Assembly (NCBI GenBank): GCA_050302275.1
Contig: JBNLAT010000009.1
Coordinates: forward strand, 1 to 64,000
Source of the DNA: JAPHTQ01 sp050302275
GTDB taxonomy: Bacteria; Pseudomonadota; Gammaproteobacteria; Thiohalomonadales; Thiohalomonadaceae
Direction: 5' to 3'
DNA length: 64,000 bases
Of the stretch, positions 1 to 8,300 are shown one piece after another. The notes beneath the pieces are model-generated. The model was not told where the DNA came from. It saw only the letters and a program-made list of their open reading frames with translations, and did not search any database. Positions within the stretch are counted from its first letter, which is position 1. Each line of letters starts with the position of its first letter. Both the position numbers and the translations under genes were made by a program.

Positions 1-385
1 GTGAGGGGTCGTTGCTGAGGACGCGGTTGAGGGCCAGGGAGTCGCTACCGGGCTGGTAGTAGTTGACGATTTCGTCGCTATTGAGGTTGTAGGTGTTCCA
101 GTCGATGGCGAGGGAGGAGCTTTGTTGGTAGATGTCGGTCACTACACCGGATTGGGTGATGGTGCCGGTGCCCCCCACGACGGTGCCGCCGGTGGGGTTG
201 GCGTAGGCGTACGGTATGAAGGTGACGTGACTGAGCAGCAGGGTGTAGCCGACAACGTGAATGGCGGTTAGGGATTTTTGGCGCAGCTCGCGCAAACGTA
301 AACCCACCACCATACGCTTCACATGCGGCAGTAGCGCTCCGCTGTATTCCCCCTGTTTTTTTATAAGTGCTTTTTTATTATTCAT
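1..385 (-). CDS. Two-partner-secretion exoprotein (filamentous haemagglutinin-like), N-terminal part only
   Basis: The minus-strand frame opens at ATG 385-383, with an AGGGA element just upstream, and stays open to the left edge, so about 128 codons are visible. The first ~60 residues look like an extended signal region: a basic stretch, then a hydrophobic segment ending near YAYA-NPTGG. The rest matches the start of the TPS secretion domain, with PTGG, an ITQSG-like strand, AIDWNTYNL and LNRVLSNDPS. In this family the domain directs export through a partner outer-membrane TpsB pore, and the C-terminal repeats do adhesion, haemolysis or contact-dependent inhibition. Which of these applies cannot be told here. 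Partial because of the window edge. Confidence 0.85.
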   Translation of the reverse strand, partial: MNNKKALIKKQGEYSGALLPHVKRMVVGLRLRELRQKSLTAIHVVGYTLLLSHVTFIPYAYANPTGGTVVGGTGTITQSGVVTDIYQQSSSLAIDWNTYNLNSDEIVNYYQPGSDSLALNRVLSNDPS

Positions 386-437
386 TATTGTTCCCTGCTT
401 TTTTATTTATCACGTACCCCATACCCAATAGCGATAT

Positions 438-2132
438 TTAATAGAGATACACGGCACCGGTGAATTGACGTGAGTTATCGGTCTGAACTCCATTGATACC
501 CGTAACGCCACCTCCCTCCCCGGGTGCCCCTACTGCCAGGGTATTACCATCAGGCGACAGAGCAATCCCTCTACCAAACCAGTCACTCGCATCGCTATTC
601 GATGCTTTGATATAGGCCTTCTGAGACCAGCTACCGTTGTCATGGCTAAAGAGATAGGCCGCACCAAAATCGGTATTTGTAGGGTCGTCTCCCTGATCCC
701 CGTTAATACCCGTGGCACCGCTATCTTCCCAGTATGCTCCTATCGCTAAAACATTCCCGTCTGCGGAGAGGGCGAGATGCTCGCCAAACCAATCACCATT
801 GCCAGGATTCGATGCCTTGAGGAGTGCGGTTTGCGCCCAGCCACTGCTACCGTTACTAAATACATAAGCAGCACCACTGTCGGTGACAGTGGTATCTTCC
901 AAATAGGCACCAACGGCCAGAGTAGTACCATCCGCGGAGAGGGCCACACTACGACCGAAATAGTCACTACTGGTTGTGATCAGTGGTTTTATATAGGCCT
1001 GCTGATTCCAGCCTCCGCTATAGCTGTACAGATACACCGCGCCACTGTATATGGCGGATGTATTGTAGATCCCACTATTAACCCCCGTGGCATTACTACA
1101 CTCACCAGGAACCCCCACAGCTAGCGCACTGCCGTCAGAGGAAAGCGCAATACTCCGGCCAAAGTTATCAGTAGTTAGAGCATTTCCATTAGCGACGTGG
1201 TTAATCACAGGGGCTTCAATCCAGCTCCCGGCGACATTGTTATACACGTAGACGGCGCCAATACCACCACTACGCCCATAGGCACCAACTGCAAGAGTGG
1301 CGCCATCAGTTGAGAGCGCAACGCTGTAACCAAAAAAGTCAGCCGACGCGGCATCGGAAGCCTTAAGGTATTTTGTTTGAGTCCAGTTGTCGTTGATGTT
1401 TTTGAACAGATAGACCGCACCACTAGCGGAAGCGTTTTCGTTATACGTTCCCACGACGCTGGCCGAATCGCCATCCTCTCCATACGCCCCCACCGCCAGG
1501 ATTGAACCATCGGCTGATAATGCAACGCTAGTACCAAACAAGTCGTCCAATTGTGCGTTTGACGCGGTGACATACCCCGCCTGTGTCCAGGTACCAGCGT
1601 TGTTGTGAAACAGATAAACACCGCCTGCCCCACTCACATCCTCATCCGAACCCACCGCCATGGTGGAACCATCAGCCGAGAACGCAATACTAATACCAAA
1701 CCATCCGACAAGATTCGATGCCTTAAAATAGCCAACACCTTCAGCCAGATTGCCACTGACGGACTCTACGTTCGAATCGGTGCAACCAGCACTGTTACAA
1801 CTTTGCAGCATGTAACTGGCAGCGATGCGTTTAGGCAGTGAGACAATCAAGTCATAACTGGTACTGTTTGCCGCAATGGTGGCGACACGGGTATAGCCAG
1901 AAACTCCATCTGGGTTTTCCAGTAATCGATACTCAGTTTCACCGGAAACATCCGCCCAGGAGAAGTGAAAGGTTTTGGTCTGCTGTACCGACCAACTCAG
2001 CGTTGGCGCAGAAGGAGGATTAGTTGAACTGCCGCCACCACCGCCACAACCTTGCAGCAGGACAACGGCAATCATGCTCAGAGCAGCAAAAGATGCGCGA
2101 GCAAACAACTTAGCATTACAGATTGATTTCAT
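438..2132 (-). CDS. FG-GAP / beta-propeller repeat lipoprotein
   Basis: A 564-aa protein with a lipoprotein signal peptide; the lipobox LQGC is followed by a glycine run at about residue 30. Residues ~40-125 resemble a fibronectin type III-like module. The remainder is at least seven FG-GAP-type repeats of the form WFG-SIALS-DG-LAVGA, separated by YLF/YVY strands. Such repeats fold as integrin-like propellers and are predicted to be surface-exposed or periplasmic. It lies downstream of and in the same direction as the secreted-repeat gene in the next 5 kb, but with wide gaps, so it is probably its own unit. Function is unknown; adhesion or glycan/calcium binding would be usual guesses. Confidence 0.8.
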   Translation of the reverse strand: MKSICNAKLFARASFAALSMIAVVLLQGCGGGGGSSTNPPSAPTLSWSVQQTKTFHFSWADVSGETEYRLLENPDGVSGYTRVATIAANSTSYDLIVSLPKRIAASYMLQSCNSAGCTDSNVESVSGNLAEGVGYFKASNLVGWFGISIAFSADGSTMAVGSDEDVSGAGGVYLFHNNAGTWTQAGYVTASNAQLDDLFGTSVALSADGSILAVGAYGEDGDSASVVGTYNENASASGAVYLFKNINDNWTQTKYLKASDAASADFFGYSVALSTDGATLAVGAYGRSGGIGAVYVYNNVAGSWIEAPVINHVANGNALTTDNFGRSIALSSDGSALAVGVPGECSNATGVNSGIYNTSAIYSGAVYLYSYSGGWNQQAYIKPLITTSSDYFGRSVALSADGTTLAVGAYLEDTTVTDSGAAYVFSNGSSGWAQTALLKASNPGNGDWFGEHLALSADGNVLAIGAYWEDSGATGINGDQGDDPTNTDFGAAYLFSHDNGSWSQKAYIKASNSDASDWFGRGIALSPDGNTLAVGAPGEGGGVTGINGVQTDNSRQFTGAVYLY

Positions 2133-2601
2133 ATTTAAATCTTCCTTGACGATTAGTCGGCACTTCCCTGTTTTGGGTGCAACGGAGCGAAATGTAAGAT
2201 TTTTCTGACAATTGGTCTTTGTCGTGGCGAAACCGAAATCCCTCGTCTACCATTGACGCATTCTGGGTGCGGTTTGGTTCCAGAAAATTTTTGCGCGATA
2301 CAGATGAAGCGCTTTTAGATTTTTGTGAATAGCTAGTTGCTGGTATGCGACCAGCTCTTGCCAGACCAATAAAACCATGCGTCATTTTGCACTTCCCTGT
2401 AATGTCAGAGCATTCCTATAAGGATAAAATCGGTGGCAGGTATAATACCTAAAATCCACGCCAATAGCTATAACGCCAGGCACGAATAAGCATATAAAAA
2501 CAGTAACATAGTGAAAAATCCGGGAGGTATCTCCCGGGAGTATGATAGCTAGAGATTATGCATCGACGTCACACGATAGGCTAACTCAAATGACAGTTAT
2601 T
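2133..2601. other. Intergenic stretch with a 12-bp direct repeat and a small hairpin
   Basis: No convincing gene is seen. The 12-mer GCACTTCCCTGT occurs at 2160-2171 and again, in the same orientation, at 2389-2400. A perfect 6-bp stem with a 5-nt loop (GCTGGT/ACCAGC) lies at 2339-2355. An 89-codon open frame crosses most of the interval on the minus strand but lacks the features of a real protein. The interval must contain the promoter of the FG-GAP lipoprotein. Confidence 0.4.
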
Positions 2602-3531
2602 TTACGAAGGTAGAAACTCAATTGGATATGTCACGGTTATCGATTTAACTGGCTGTTCGCCAAAATTAAATGTCTTTATCCGGCTTACCAACCGACTCTC
2701 CAGTCTAGGTGAATTCAATTCACTTGAAACAACCTTCACTGCTGTAACCTTACCATTCGGGGCAATGGTAATTTCAAGCACAATTTTGCCTTTCAGACCT
2801 GGGTTTTTACGTCGCTCACGCTCGTAGAGTGAGTACAAAACACTTTTGTTTTGGTCGAAAATAATAGTTATGTCTTCTTCTGCTCGATAACCACCACCGC
2901 TACGTGAACCAGCTCCCCCTCCTTTTGCATTAGAAGCAAGCAAGGATTGCTTAACCTGTGTAATTTCACGCTGAGACAAATTACTTTTTGCAACGACTGT
3001 CGTTGCATATTTGTCTGAATTTACCCCACCACTACCTTTGTCCACATTATCAGACAACATTGATGTGTTTTGGCTGGCCACTTTAGCCGCACCTGCGTTG
3101 GTGTTGACTTTACCACCCATCTGGCGAGAAACATCCGATGTATCCATAAGATCAGCCAATTCACTGCTCAGCGCGAGCAAACCACTGTCAGCGGCTTTTT
3201 CGCGCGCTTTCTTCTGCTCTTTAGTGATCGGCTTATTCAGCTCAGAAGGCTTCTTCTGTGTCTTCTTTACTGAAGGTGGCTTTACCGGTGGTGGCTTTGG
3301 TTTCTTTGGTTTTGGTTTCGGCTTTTCCTTCTCCATTATAAAGTTGGCAATTCGTTCTGGCACTGCCGTACGTACCTGGCGGTCTTCTTTCGGCAGATTT
3401 ATGCTCGAAAGTACCAGACCCATCGTTAGTAAGATGACAACCGCAATTGCAGCAATCAGGTTAAACTGGCGGTCACTCTTACTTTCTGGCGTCCAGCTTA
3501 ATGCGAGATAATTGTAATAAGCCGTTGTCAC
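2602..3531 (-). CDS. TonB/AgmX-PglI-like energy transducer
   Basis: A 309-aa protein with a short cytoplasmic N-terminus and one membrane segment (residues ~24-45). A proline/lysine-rich linker (KPKPKPKKPKPPP, about 72-90) follows, then a long low-complexity region, and a C-terminal beta domain (~220-309) ending in ITVTYPIEFLPS. This layout is typical of TonB-like proteins with an AgmX/PglI C-terminal domain, which span the periplasm and are driven by ExbB/ExbD motors. Its start overlaps the upstream exbD stop by 4 bp. It closes a four-gene operon with one ExbB and two ExbD proteins. Probable role: transmitting proton-motive force to an envelope partner, possibly the TPR proteins at 33-38 kb. 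Confidence 0.75.
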   Translation of the reverse strand: MTTAYYNYLALSWTPESKSDRQFNLIAAIAVVILLTMGLVLSSINLPKEDRQVRTAVPERIANFIMEKEKPKPKPKKPKPPPVKPPSVKKTQKKPSELNKPITKEQKKAREKAADSGLLALSSELADLMDTSDVSRQMGGKVNTNAGAAKVASQNTSMLSDNVDKGSGGVNSDKYATTVVAKSNLSQREITQVKQSLLASNAKGGGAGSRSGGGYRAEEDITIIFDQNKSVLYSLYERERRKNPGLKGKIVLEITIAPNGKVTAVKVVSSELNSPRLESRLVSRIKTFNFGEQPVKSITVTYPIEFLPS

Positions 3532-4043
3532 GACGCCCCCTCTCCTGCATTCGATTTTTGCATTGCAGCAAAGGCTATGTTTGTGTAATTGGCTTCACGG
3601 CATGTGGCCAGAATCTTTCTGAGCAGATCATAAGAGATTGTTTCATCTCCCATTATCGTGACAGATTTACCTTTGATCTTTCCATCCTCTGACTTAACCA
3701 GTCTTGTCTTGGATGCCTGAAAAGCCAGCTCTTTTTCCAGACCTGGAATTCGCGGTGACGTGTCCTGCAAGACCTCATCAATTGTTGCGACCTCATGTCC
3801 TTGTACCAGAATACTTTTAGGTGAAACTGATATCACGAGAGTTTCTTCTGGCGCTTTTTTGGCAATAGAAGTTGGAAGACGGATATCCTTTTTCTTTGGC
3901 AACTGCTGAACGTTAGACGATGTTACCAACAGAAAAAAAACAAGTATTGTGAAAATATCCATCAAAGAGACAAGATTCAAGCCTGGTTGCTTCTGTTGTG
4001 CATGGTGTCGCTCCATGCGCTTTGCTCGACGTGACATCTTCAT
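3528..4043 (-). CDS. ExbD/TolR family protein (with conserved Asp)
   Basis: A 171-aa protein with a basic N-terminus, a single membrane segment (LNLVSLMDIFTILVFFLLV, about residues 23-41) and a periplasmic ExbD/TolR domain. The aspartate inside the membrane segment (LMD) sits where the family carries its essential proton-channel Asp. It starts at the stop of the upstream paralogue (TAATG overlap at 4043) and overlaps the TonB-like gene by 4 bp, so translation is probably coupled. It should form an inner-membrane motor with the ExbB protein at 4596-5213. Confidence 0.85.
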   Translation of the reverse strand: MKMSRRAKRMERHHAQQKQPGLNLVSLMDIFTILVFFLLVTSSNVQQLPKKKDIRLPTSIAKKAPEETLVISVSPKSILVQGHEVATIDEVLQDTSPRIPGLEKELAFQASKTRLVKSEDGKIKGKSVTIMGDETISYDLLRKILATCREANYTNIAFAAMQKSNAGEGAS

Positions 4044-4576
4044 TAGTTTGCACCTCCTGCGTTACTAACTGCAGGCGCTTCGCCAGGCAGCAAGGGTGCA
4101 TCACCTATGGAGATGTTGGGAAAAAGCTCAAATGTTTCTACCTGATCAATATTTACTATATCGATATAACGAACTCTATCCATCACCTGAATCAGTGTTT
4201 TGTAGTCGATACTTGGTTCTAGTAGAAGGGTGATGCTGTCCTCATCAGGAAATCGACGCTTAATTTCCAGCAACACATCCGAAAAGTATTTCCAGTTCGT
4301 ATCGGCATCAGTGCGTGGGAAATACTTGATCCTGCCTAAAGTGGCATCAGTAATTTCAAAGCCATCAGATCTCAAAACTAACTCGAGCTGTAGTTTGACT
4401 TTTTCTTGCTCTTTGGTAACAGCATCCTTCGGAGGAAGATTTAGTTCAAGCACCGTGATACGTGAGAAAACTGCTGTTATGAGCAGAAATGGTACAAGAA
4501 TTACCATTAAATTCATGAACGCGGTGATATTGAGCTCGACTGTTTCCTGCAGGATGCCCCGCTTGACAAGCTTCAT
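4043..4576 (-). CDS. ExbD/TolR family protein (channel Asp replaced by Asn)
   Basis: A 177-aa protein with one N-terminal membrane segment and a periplasmic domain, recognised as ExbD/TolR by position and layout. Its membrane segment reads LNITAFMNLMVILVPF, so the residue aligned with the essential family Asp is Asn. Paired ExbD genes are common in Agl/Tol-like clusters; losing the Asp suggests a structural or regulatory subunit that needs its partner for proton conduction. It lies 19 bp downstream of the ExbB gene and overlaps the next exbD by one base. Confidence 0.8.
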   Translation of the reverse strand: MKLVKRGILQETVELNITAFMNLMVILVPFLLITAVFSRITVLELNLPPKDAVTKEQEKVKLQLELVLRSDGFEITDATLGRIKYFPRTDADTNWKYFSDVLLEIKRRFPDEDSITLLLEPSIDYKTLIQVMDRVRYIDIVNIDQVETFELFPNISIGDAPLLPGEAPAVSNAGGAN

Positions 4577-4595
4577 AATAGTGTATGCCTATGTA

Positions 4596-5213
4596 TCAGT
4601 CTTTTGCGATCAGATTCAGGCACTTAACGGCCGCCATCTCAAGATTATCAACGAGACGTGATGTTTTTGATGCCAGGTATGAATGAATAAGGATTAGCGG
4701 GATAGCTGCAATCAAGCCGAATGCTGTCGTATTCATTGCAACCGAGATACTTGCTGATAATAATTCAGCCTTGTCGGCTGGATCCGCATTAGCAACCGCG
4801 GTAAATGCCTGAATGAGACCGATAATCGTACCCAACAAACCAAGCAGTGTTGCAATATTGGCAAATGTAGCAAGATAGTGTGTTCTTTGCTGCAGTTCGG
4901 GCATAACTTCCATCATGCCTTCTTCCATGGCGGCCTCTACTTTTTCTCTTTCGGAGTTTGCAGAAGTACGTGCAAATCCGTAGTTGAGCACTGTTGCCAA
5001 AGGTGTTCGCACACTTTGTGTTAACTTGACCGCCCTTTCAAAGTCTTGCGCCTTCAACATTGGTACCAACTGCTTCCACATCTTATTGGTTGTGCCTTGC
5101 GTTTTCAGAATATACATCAATCGTTCAACAGCAATTGCCAAACCTAACGCTAGAACCATCAAGATCGGGTACATGAATGCACCACCTGATTGGAAGAATT
5201 TAACTATTTCCAT
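4596..5213 (-). CDS. MotA/TolQ/ExbB proton channel family protein
   Basis: A 205-aa protein with three predicted membrane segments: ~13-33, ~110-135 (LLGLLGTIIGLIQAF) and ~150-178 (AMNTTAFGLIAAIPLILIHSYLA). The LLGTIxGLIxAF and NTTAFGLxxAIP signatures are those of ExbB/TolQ. It is first in an operon with two ExbD proteins and a TonB/AgmX-like transducer. The operon probably starts in the AT-rich gap at 5214-5350. The usual cell-division (Tol-Pal) and iron (TonB) partners are absent, so the motor probably powers a dedicated envelope process. Confidence 0.88.
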   Translation of the reverse strand: MEIVKFFQSGGAFMYPILMVLALGLAIAVERLMYILKTQGTTNKMWKQLVPMLKAQDFERAVKLTQSVRTPLATVLNYGFARTSANSEREKVEAAMEEGMMEVMPELQQRTHYLATFANIATLLGLLGTIIGLIQAFTAVANADPADKAELLSASISVAMNTTAFGLIAAIPLILIHSYLASKTSRLVDNLEMAAVKCLNLIAKD

Positions 5214-5350
5214 AATACTCCACCCTAACGATACTAAATGTAATATATAAATAGATTCAGTTTCACGACATGGCGCTGCTTATTATAGGCATACGATATC
5301 TTAAAACTGCGTTCCTCAAACTGATTATACAATTGTATTGCGCGCTCAAT

Positions 5351-5602
5351 TCAATCTGGATCCACATCCTGTTTAAACAAGTTTAATACTTTCCCCAACA
5401 ATGTCCCTTCGTTGGTTTCATCTGCAGGAGATTCATCGATCTTATCATACGCAACAACACTTTCTTGTACGCCATTATATTCAAGCTCAAGTTCGTCCAG
5501 TATAATCTTTCTCCGTTGCCTGTAGTCCGCAAACTCAACATGCCCCTGGCAATACTCCCTGGCCAAAGAACGCAGCGATTCTGAAAAATTAGATTCACTC
5601 AC
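5351..5602 (-). CDS. Small T6SS-linked protein of unknown function
   Basis: An 83-aa acidic, apparently soluble protein that I do not recognise. It begins with GTG (5602-5600) two bases after the kinase stop codon, so it is very likely co-translated with PpkA. The N-terminal half is helical, with a YRQRRKIILDELE stretch resembling short SHOCT-like helices; the C-terminus is acidic. As last gene of the phosphorylation/membrane-complex arm it may be a kinase-associated accessory protein; that is inference from position only. Confidence 0.55.
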   Translation of the reverse strand: MSESNFSESLRSLAREYCQGHVEFADYRQRRKIILDELELEYNGVQESVVAYDKIDESPADETNEGTLLGKVLNLFKQDVDPD

Positions 5603-5603
5603 T

Positions 5604-8291
5604 TTATGATCCTATTTCTCTCAAGACACGGAAGCCCGTAAACAGATCTGGCTTGCCTGCATGTGTATTTATTGTATTAATATTACAATTATCCATAGAC
5701 TGGTCGTATGAACCTCCTACGGCCACCAGCTTTCTACCTTTATCGTAAACCCACTCCTGAACATTGCCGACATAATTCACAACGCCCCAGTCATTTTGCG
5801 CCCCAATGCCTGCCCCTACCAATTCTTCGCCTTTCTGAATACCCCTGGTTGACAATTTACAATTACGATTCGCATCCAGCTTTTGACGTTTGGCCTTTGC
5901 CGCATAAACCCATTCATTTCGCGTAGGCAAACGATATTTCTTTCCGGTTTTCTTACTTAGCCATCTTAGATAATCTTTAACCAGATCAAATGATATATTC
6001 GATACCGGCAACCCATCGTCACGTCCTGCAATAGCTCGACACTTTCTACTATCTTTGCAAAACAAATTCATCTCGCTAATTGAGGTTTCATATTTACCTA
6101 TGGCAAAAGGCTTCATTGTACCCGCACCAGGAATAACGACCAGATCAGGGCCTGCCTTTTTGTTAGGCAACACATCATTACATACGGCACGACTACCTCT
6201 CGCTCCAAGACCAGCAAGAGAGACATCGCAAGCATCGCGGGGTTTAATTTCAATCCCTGCCAGATAACTATTTGAAGGAAAGATTCGCAGTGCAAACTTC
6301 TTTGCTTCAGCAGCTCGCTCAGGAAATGCTTTACCAACTTGCTCGATACATGTACCTAACGACCTGATAAGTCGGTCTTCCAGCTTCTCATATCGTGCAC
6401 GGTCTACATCACGCAATTTAAGAATGGCAGATTCAAAATCTGTCATATTAAGTCGGCCTTGACATTTCAATTGCAAGTTCACATTTGAGAGCGCCAAATC
6501 AAAAAGCTCTACTTTCTTCTTACTTTCACGTGCAACAGCCTTTTCACGCTCTGCCACCTCAGTTTGCCGCGCATTTCTTTCTTTTGCTTTTGCTGAGGCA
6601 GCTGCCAGCATGTCGGAACGTTCATCTAGCGCATCCTGGATATCAGTAAAGCGTCTCGCATTTGCGATCAGGTTTGATGCAAACTTTAATTTGAATTCTT
6701 TTAAAGCAGCATCTATTTGCTCGAGGTACATCGCATAAATTTGCGCACGTTTCTCATAAACCCACTGATCCTCTCCCAGTGTAAGTTTCAGCAAGTCAGA
6801 TACATCCTTCCAAACATCTTCCTGCCAACCATCACTAAACTCAGGCTGCTCGAGCAATGAGACAAGATGTTTTTTATAGAAATCGACCTTAACCTTAAGC
6901 TCCAGTTCGTTTCGGATGTTGAATTCTTCGTATGGGTCGTACGTTTTTTCCTGAAAAAATGCAAAATAGATTGTAACGCTGACAGAAATCAGAAGAATCG
7001 TCAGTGACAGTGCCCGATTCATTGTTCTTATTTTTGGTGACAAATCGTGGATAAATTTAGCTACAGTCTCTGTCCTGTCTTGTCTATGCAACCTGAGTGC
7101 ATTTTCTATAGCCTTCCACTGGTATTTTTTAATACCCTGAATACGCTTTGGCTTTAAGCCTTGATTTGCAGCCTCGTCAGCCGGCACACGGTTATAAGGA
7201 TGCTCACCGGTAAGTGTTTCATATGCTACACAGCCTAAGGCATAAACATCATCTCGCACATCTGGCTTCAGCCCCTTCAGCATTTCCAGACTTGCGTATG
7301 CAGGTGTCAGAGCACCAAGGGTACCTGCATCAAATACCGTTTTATCTTCCTGGGTGTCCCCAGTACGTTCAGCAATAGCGACAGCACGAGAAATACCGAA
7401 ATCAAATACCTTTGCAAGGCCCTTACTGGTTACAAAAATGTTACCCGGCTTAAAATCTGAGTGGATAATATTCTCAGCATGCGCATGAGCTAACGCAGCG
7501 CTAATACCATCGATTATCATCCACGCATCATCTGGTGGAAGACCAGTAGACTTATATTGTTTAATCAATTTATCCAGTGGAGTACCATCCATATACTCCA
7601 TAGTCATGAATACTGTCTCACCATCCCGGTCAAAGTCATGGACATTTACAATATTAGGATGAGCAATGCGTTGTGATTTTCGAGACTCTCGCTGCAGAGC
7701 TATAAAAGCTTCAGGATGAGACTTGAACTCATCACTCAAAACTTTTATCGCGACATATGGGTCCCTGTCCTTTGCCTCAACTTTAAGAAGATCTTTGGCT
7801 TTATAAACGACCCCCATGCCTCCAGCCCCAAGCACATCCTCAAGGACGAAGCGACCTTTGAGCAGATCCTGTTGTGACACATTCTCGCTTGCAGCAATCG
7901 ATTCGATGCCGACCTGCATCGCGGGTGAATCACCAGAATCAACCTGCTTGATTCGCGTTTTGTCCTGAGGTATTTCTACATCAGGTTTGTATCTCGTAAT
8001 GTCATCAGGATTACGTTTCACCGAAACATCAGGATTATTCCTGACTCTGGTTTTGTCGGGCAACTCATTGGTTTTATTGTTAAATTCACCACCTGCTTTG
8101 TCAGCAGGAAATTTCACACGCGTATTATCATTTGCATTGGCCTTTTGCGCCAGACGCACACGAGTTTTATCACTGGAAACCCTTGCAAGTGGCTCAGTAA
8201 CATCATCAGTTTTAGGCACATTTTGCTCATTCTTCTTGGAGGCTGAAGAAGATATACCTACTCTGGTTTTATCTGTATCTTTATCACTCAT
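5604..8291 (-). CDS. ppkA: T6SS serine/threonine kinase PpkA with C-terminal formylglycine-enzyme-like domain
   Basis: 895 aa in four parts. Residues 1-118 are disordered and carry six D-x-T-R motifs (Thr 9, 43, 57, 81, 99, 112). Residues ~147-410 are a Hanks-type kinase with a glycine loop GAGGMG, an AIKVL lysine, HSDFKPGN in the catalytic loop and DFG. One membrane segment lies at ~435-455. A periplasmic part ends in an FGE-sulfatase-like domain (~700-893; RLPTRNEWVYAAK, GNVQEWVYD, GGSYD, GFRVLRE). In known T6SSs PpkA phosphorylates a threonine recognised by an FHA protein and so triggers assembly. Here the phosphatase, TagF and FHA genes lie directly upstream in the same arm. The catalytic loop has Ser where RD kinases have Arg. 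Confidence 0.9.
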   Translation of the reverse strand: MSDKDTDKTRVGISSSASKKNEQNVPKTDDVTEPLARVSSDKTRVRLAQKANANDNTRVKFPADKAGGEFNNKTNELPDKTRVRNNPDVSVKRNPDDITRYKPDVEIPQDKTRIKQVDSGDSPAMQVGIESIAASENVSQQDLLKGRFVLEDVLGAGGMGVVYKAKDLLKVEAKDRDPYVAIKVLSDEFKSHPEAFIALQRESRKSQRIAHPNIVNVHDFDRDGETVFMTMEYMDGTPLDKLIKQYKSTGLPPDDAWMIIDGISAALAHAHAENIIHSDFKPGNIFVTSKGLAKVFDFGISRAVAIAERTGDTQEDKTVFDAGTLGALTPAYASLEMLKGLKPDVRDDVYALGCVAYETLTGEHPYNRVPADEAANQGLKPKRIQGIKKYQWKAIENALRLHRQDRTETVAKFIHDLSPKIRTMNRALSLTILLISVSVTIYFAFFQEKTYDPYEEFNIRNELELKVKVDFYKKHLVSLLEQPEFSDGWQEDVWKDVSDLLKLTLGEDQWVYEKRAQIYAMYLEQIDAALKEFKLKFASNLIANARRFTDIQDALDERSDMLAAASAKAKERNARQTEVAEREKAVARESKKKVELFDLALSNVNLQLKCQGRLNMTDFESAILKLRDVDRARYEKLEDRLIRSLGTCIEQVGKAFPERAAEAKKFALRIFPSNSYLAGIEIKPRDACDVSLAGLGARGSRAVCNDVLPNKKAGPDLVVIPGAGTMKPFAIGKYETSISEMNLFCKDSRKCRAIAGRDDGLPVSNISFDLVKDYLRWLSKKTGKKYRLPTRNEWVYAAKAKRQKLDANRNCKLSTRGIQKGEELVGAGIGAQNDWGVVNYVGNVQEWVYDKGRKLVAVGGSYDQSMDNCNINTINTHAGKPDLFTGFRVLREIGS

Positions 8292-8300
8292 GACAAGATA

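Noticed and set aside
1605..1841. Several 60-115 codon plus-strand frames inside the FG-GAP gene
   Set aside because: They are antisense by-products of the repetitive propeller repeats.
2116..2385. 89-codon open frame between the FG-GAP lipoprotein and the AgmX-like gene
   Set aside because: Its end runs into the lipoprotein start, composition is not protein-like, and the interval carries direct repeats and a hairpin instead.
5351..5602. The 83-aa gene as an Hcp or other core T6SS component
   Set aside because: Too short and wrong composition for Hcp; it has no match to any core subunit.
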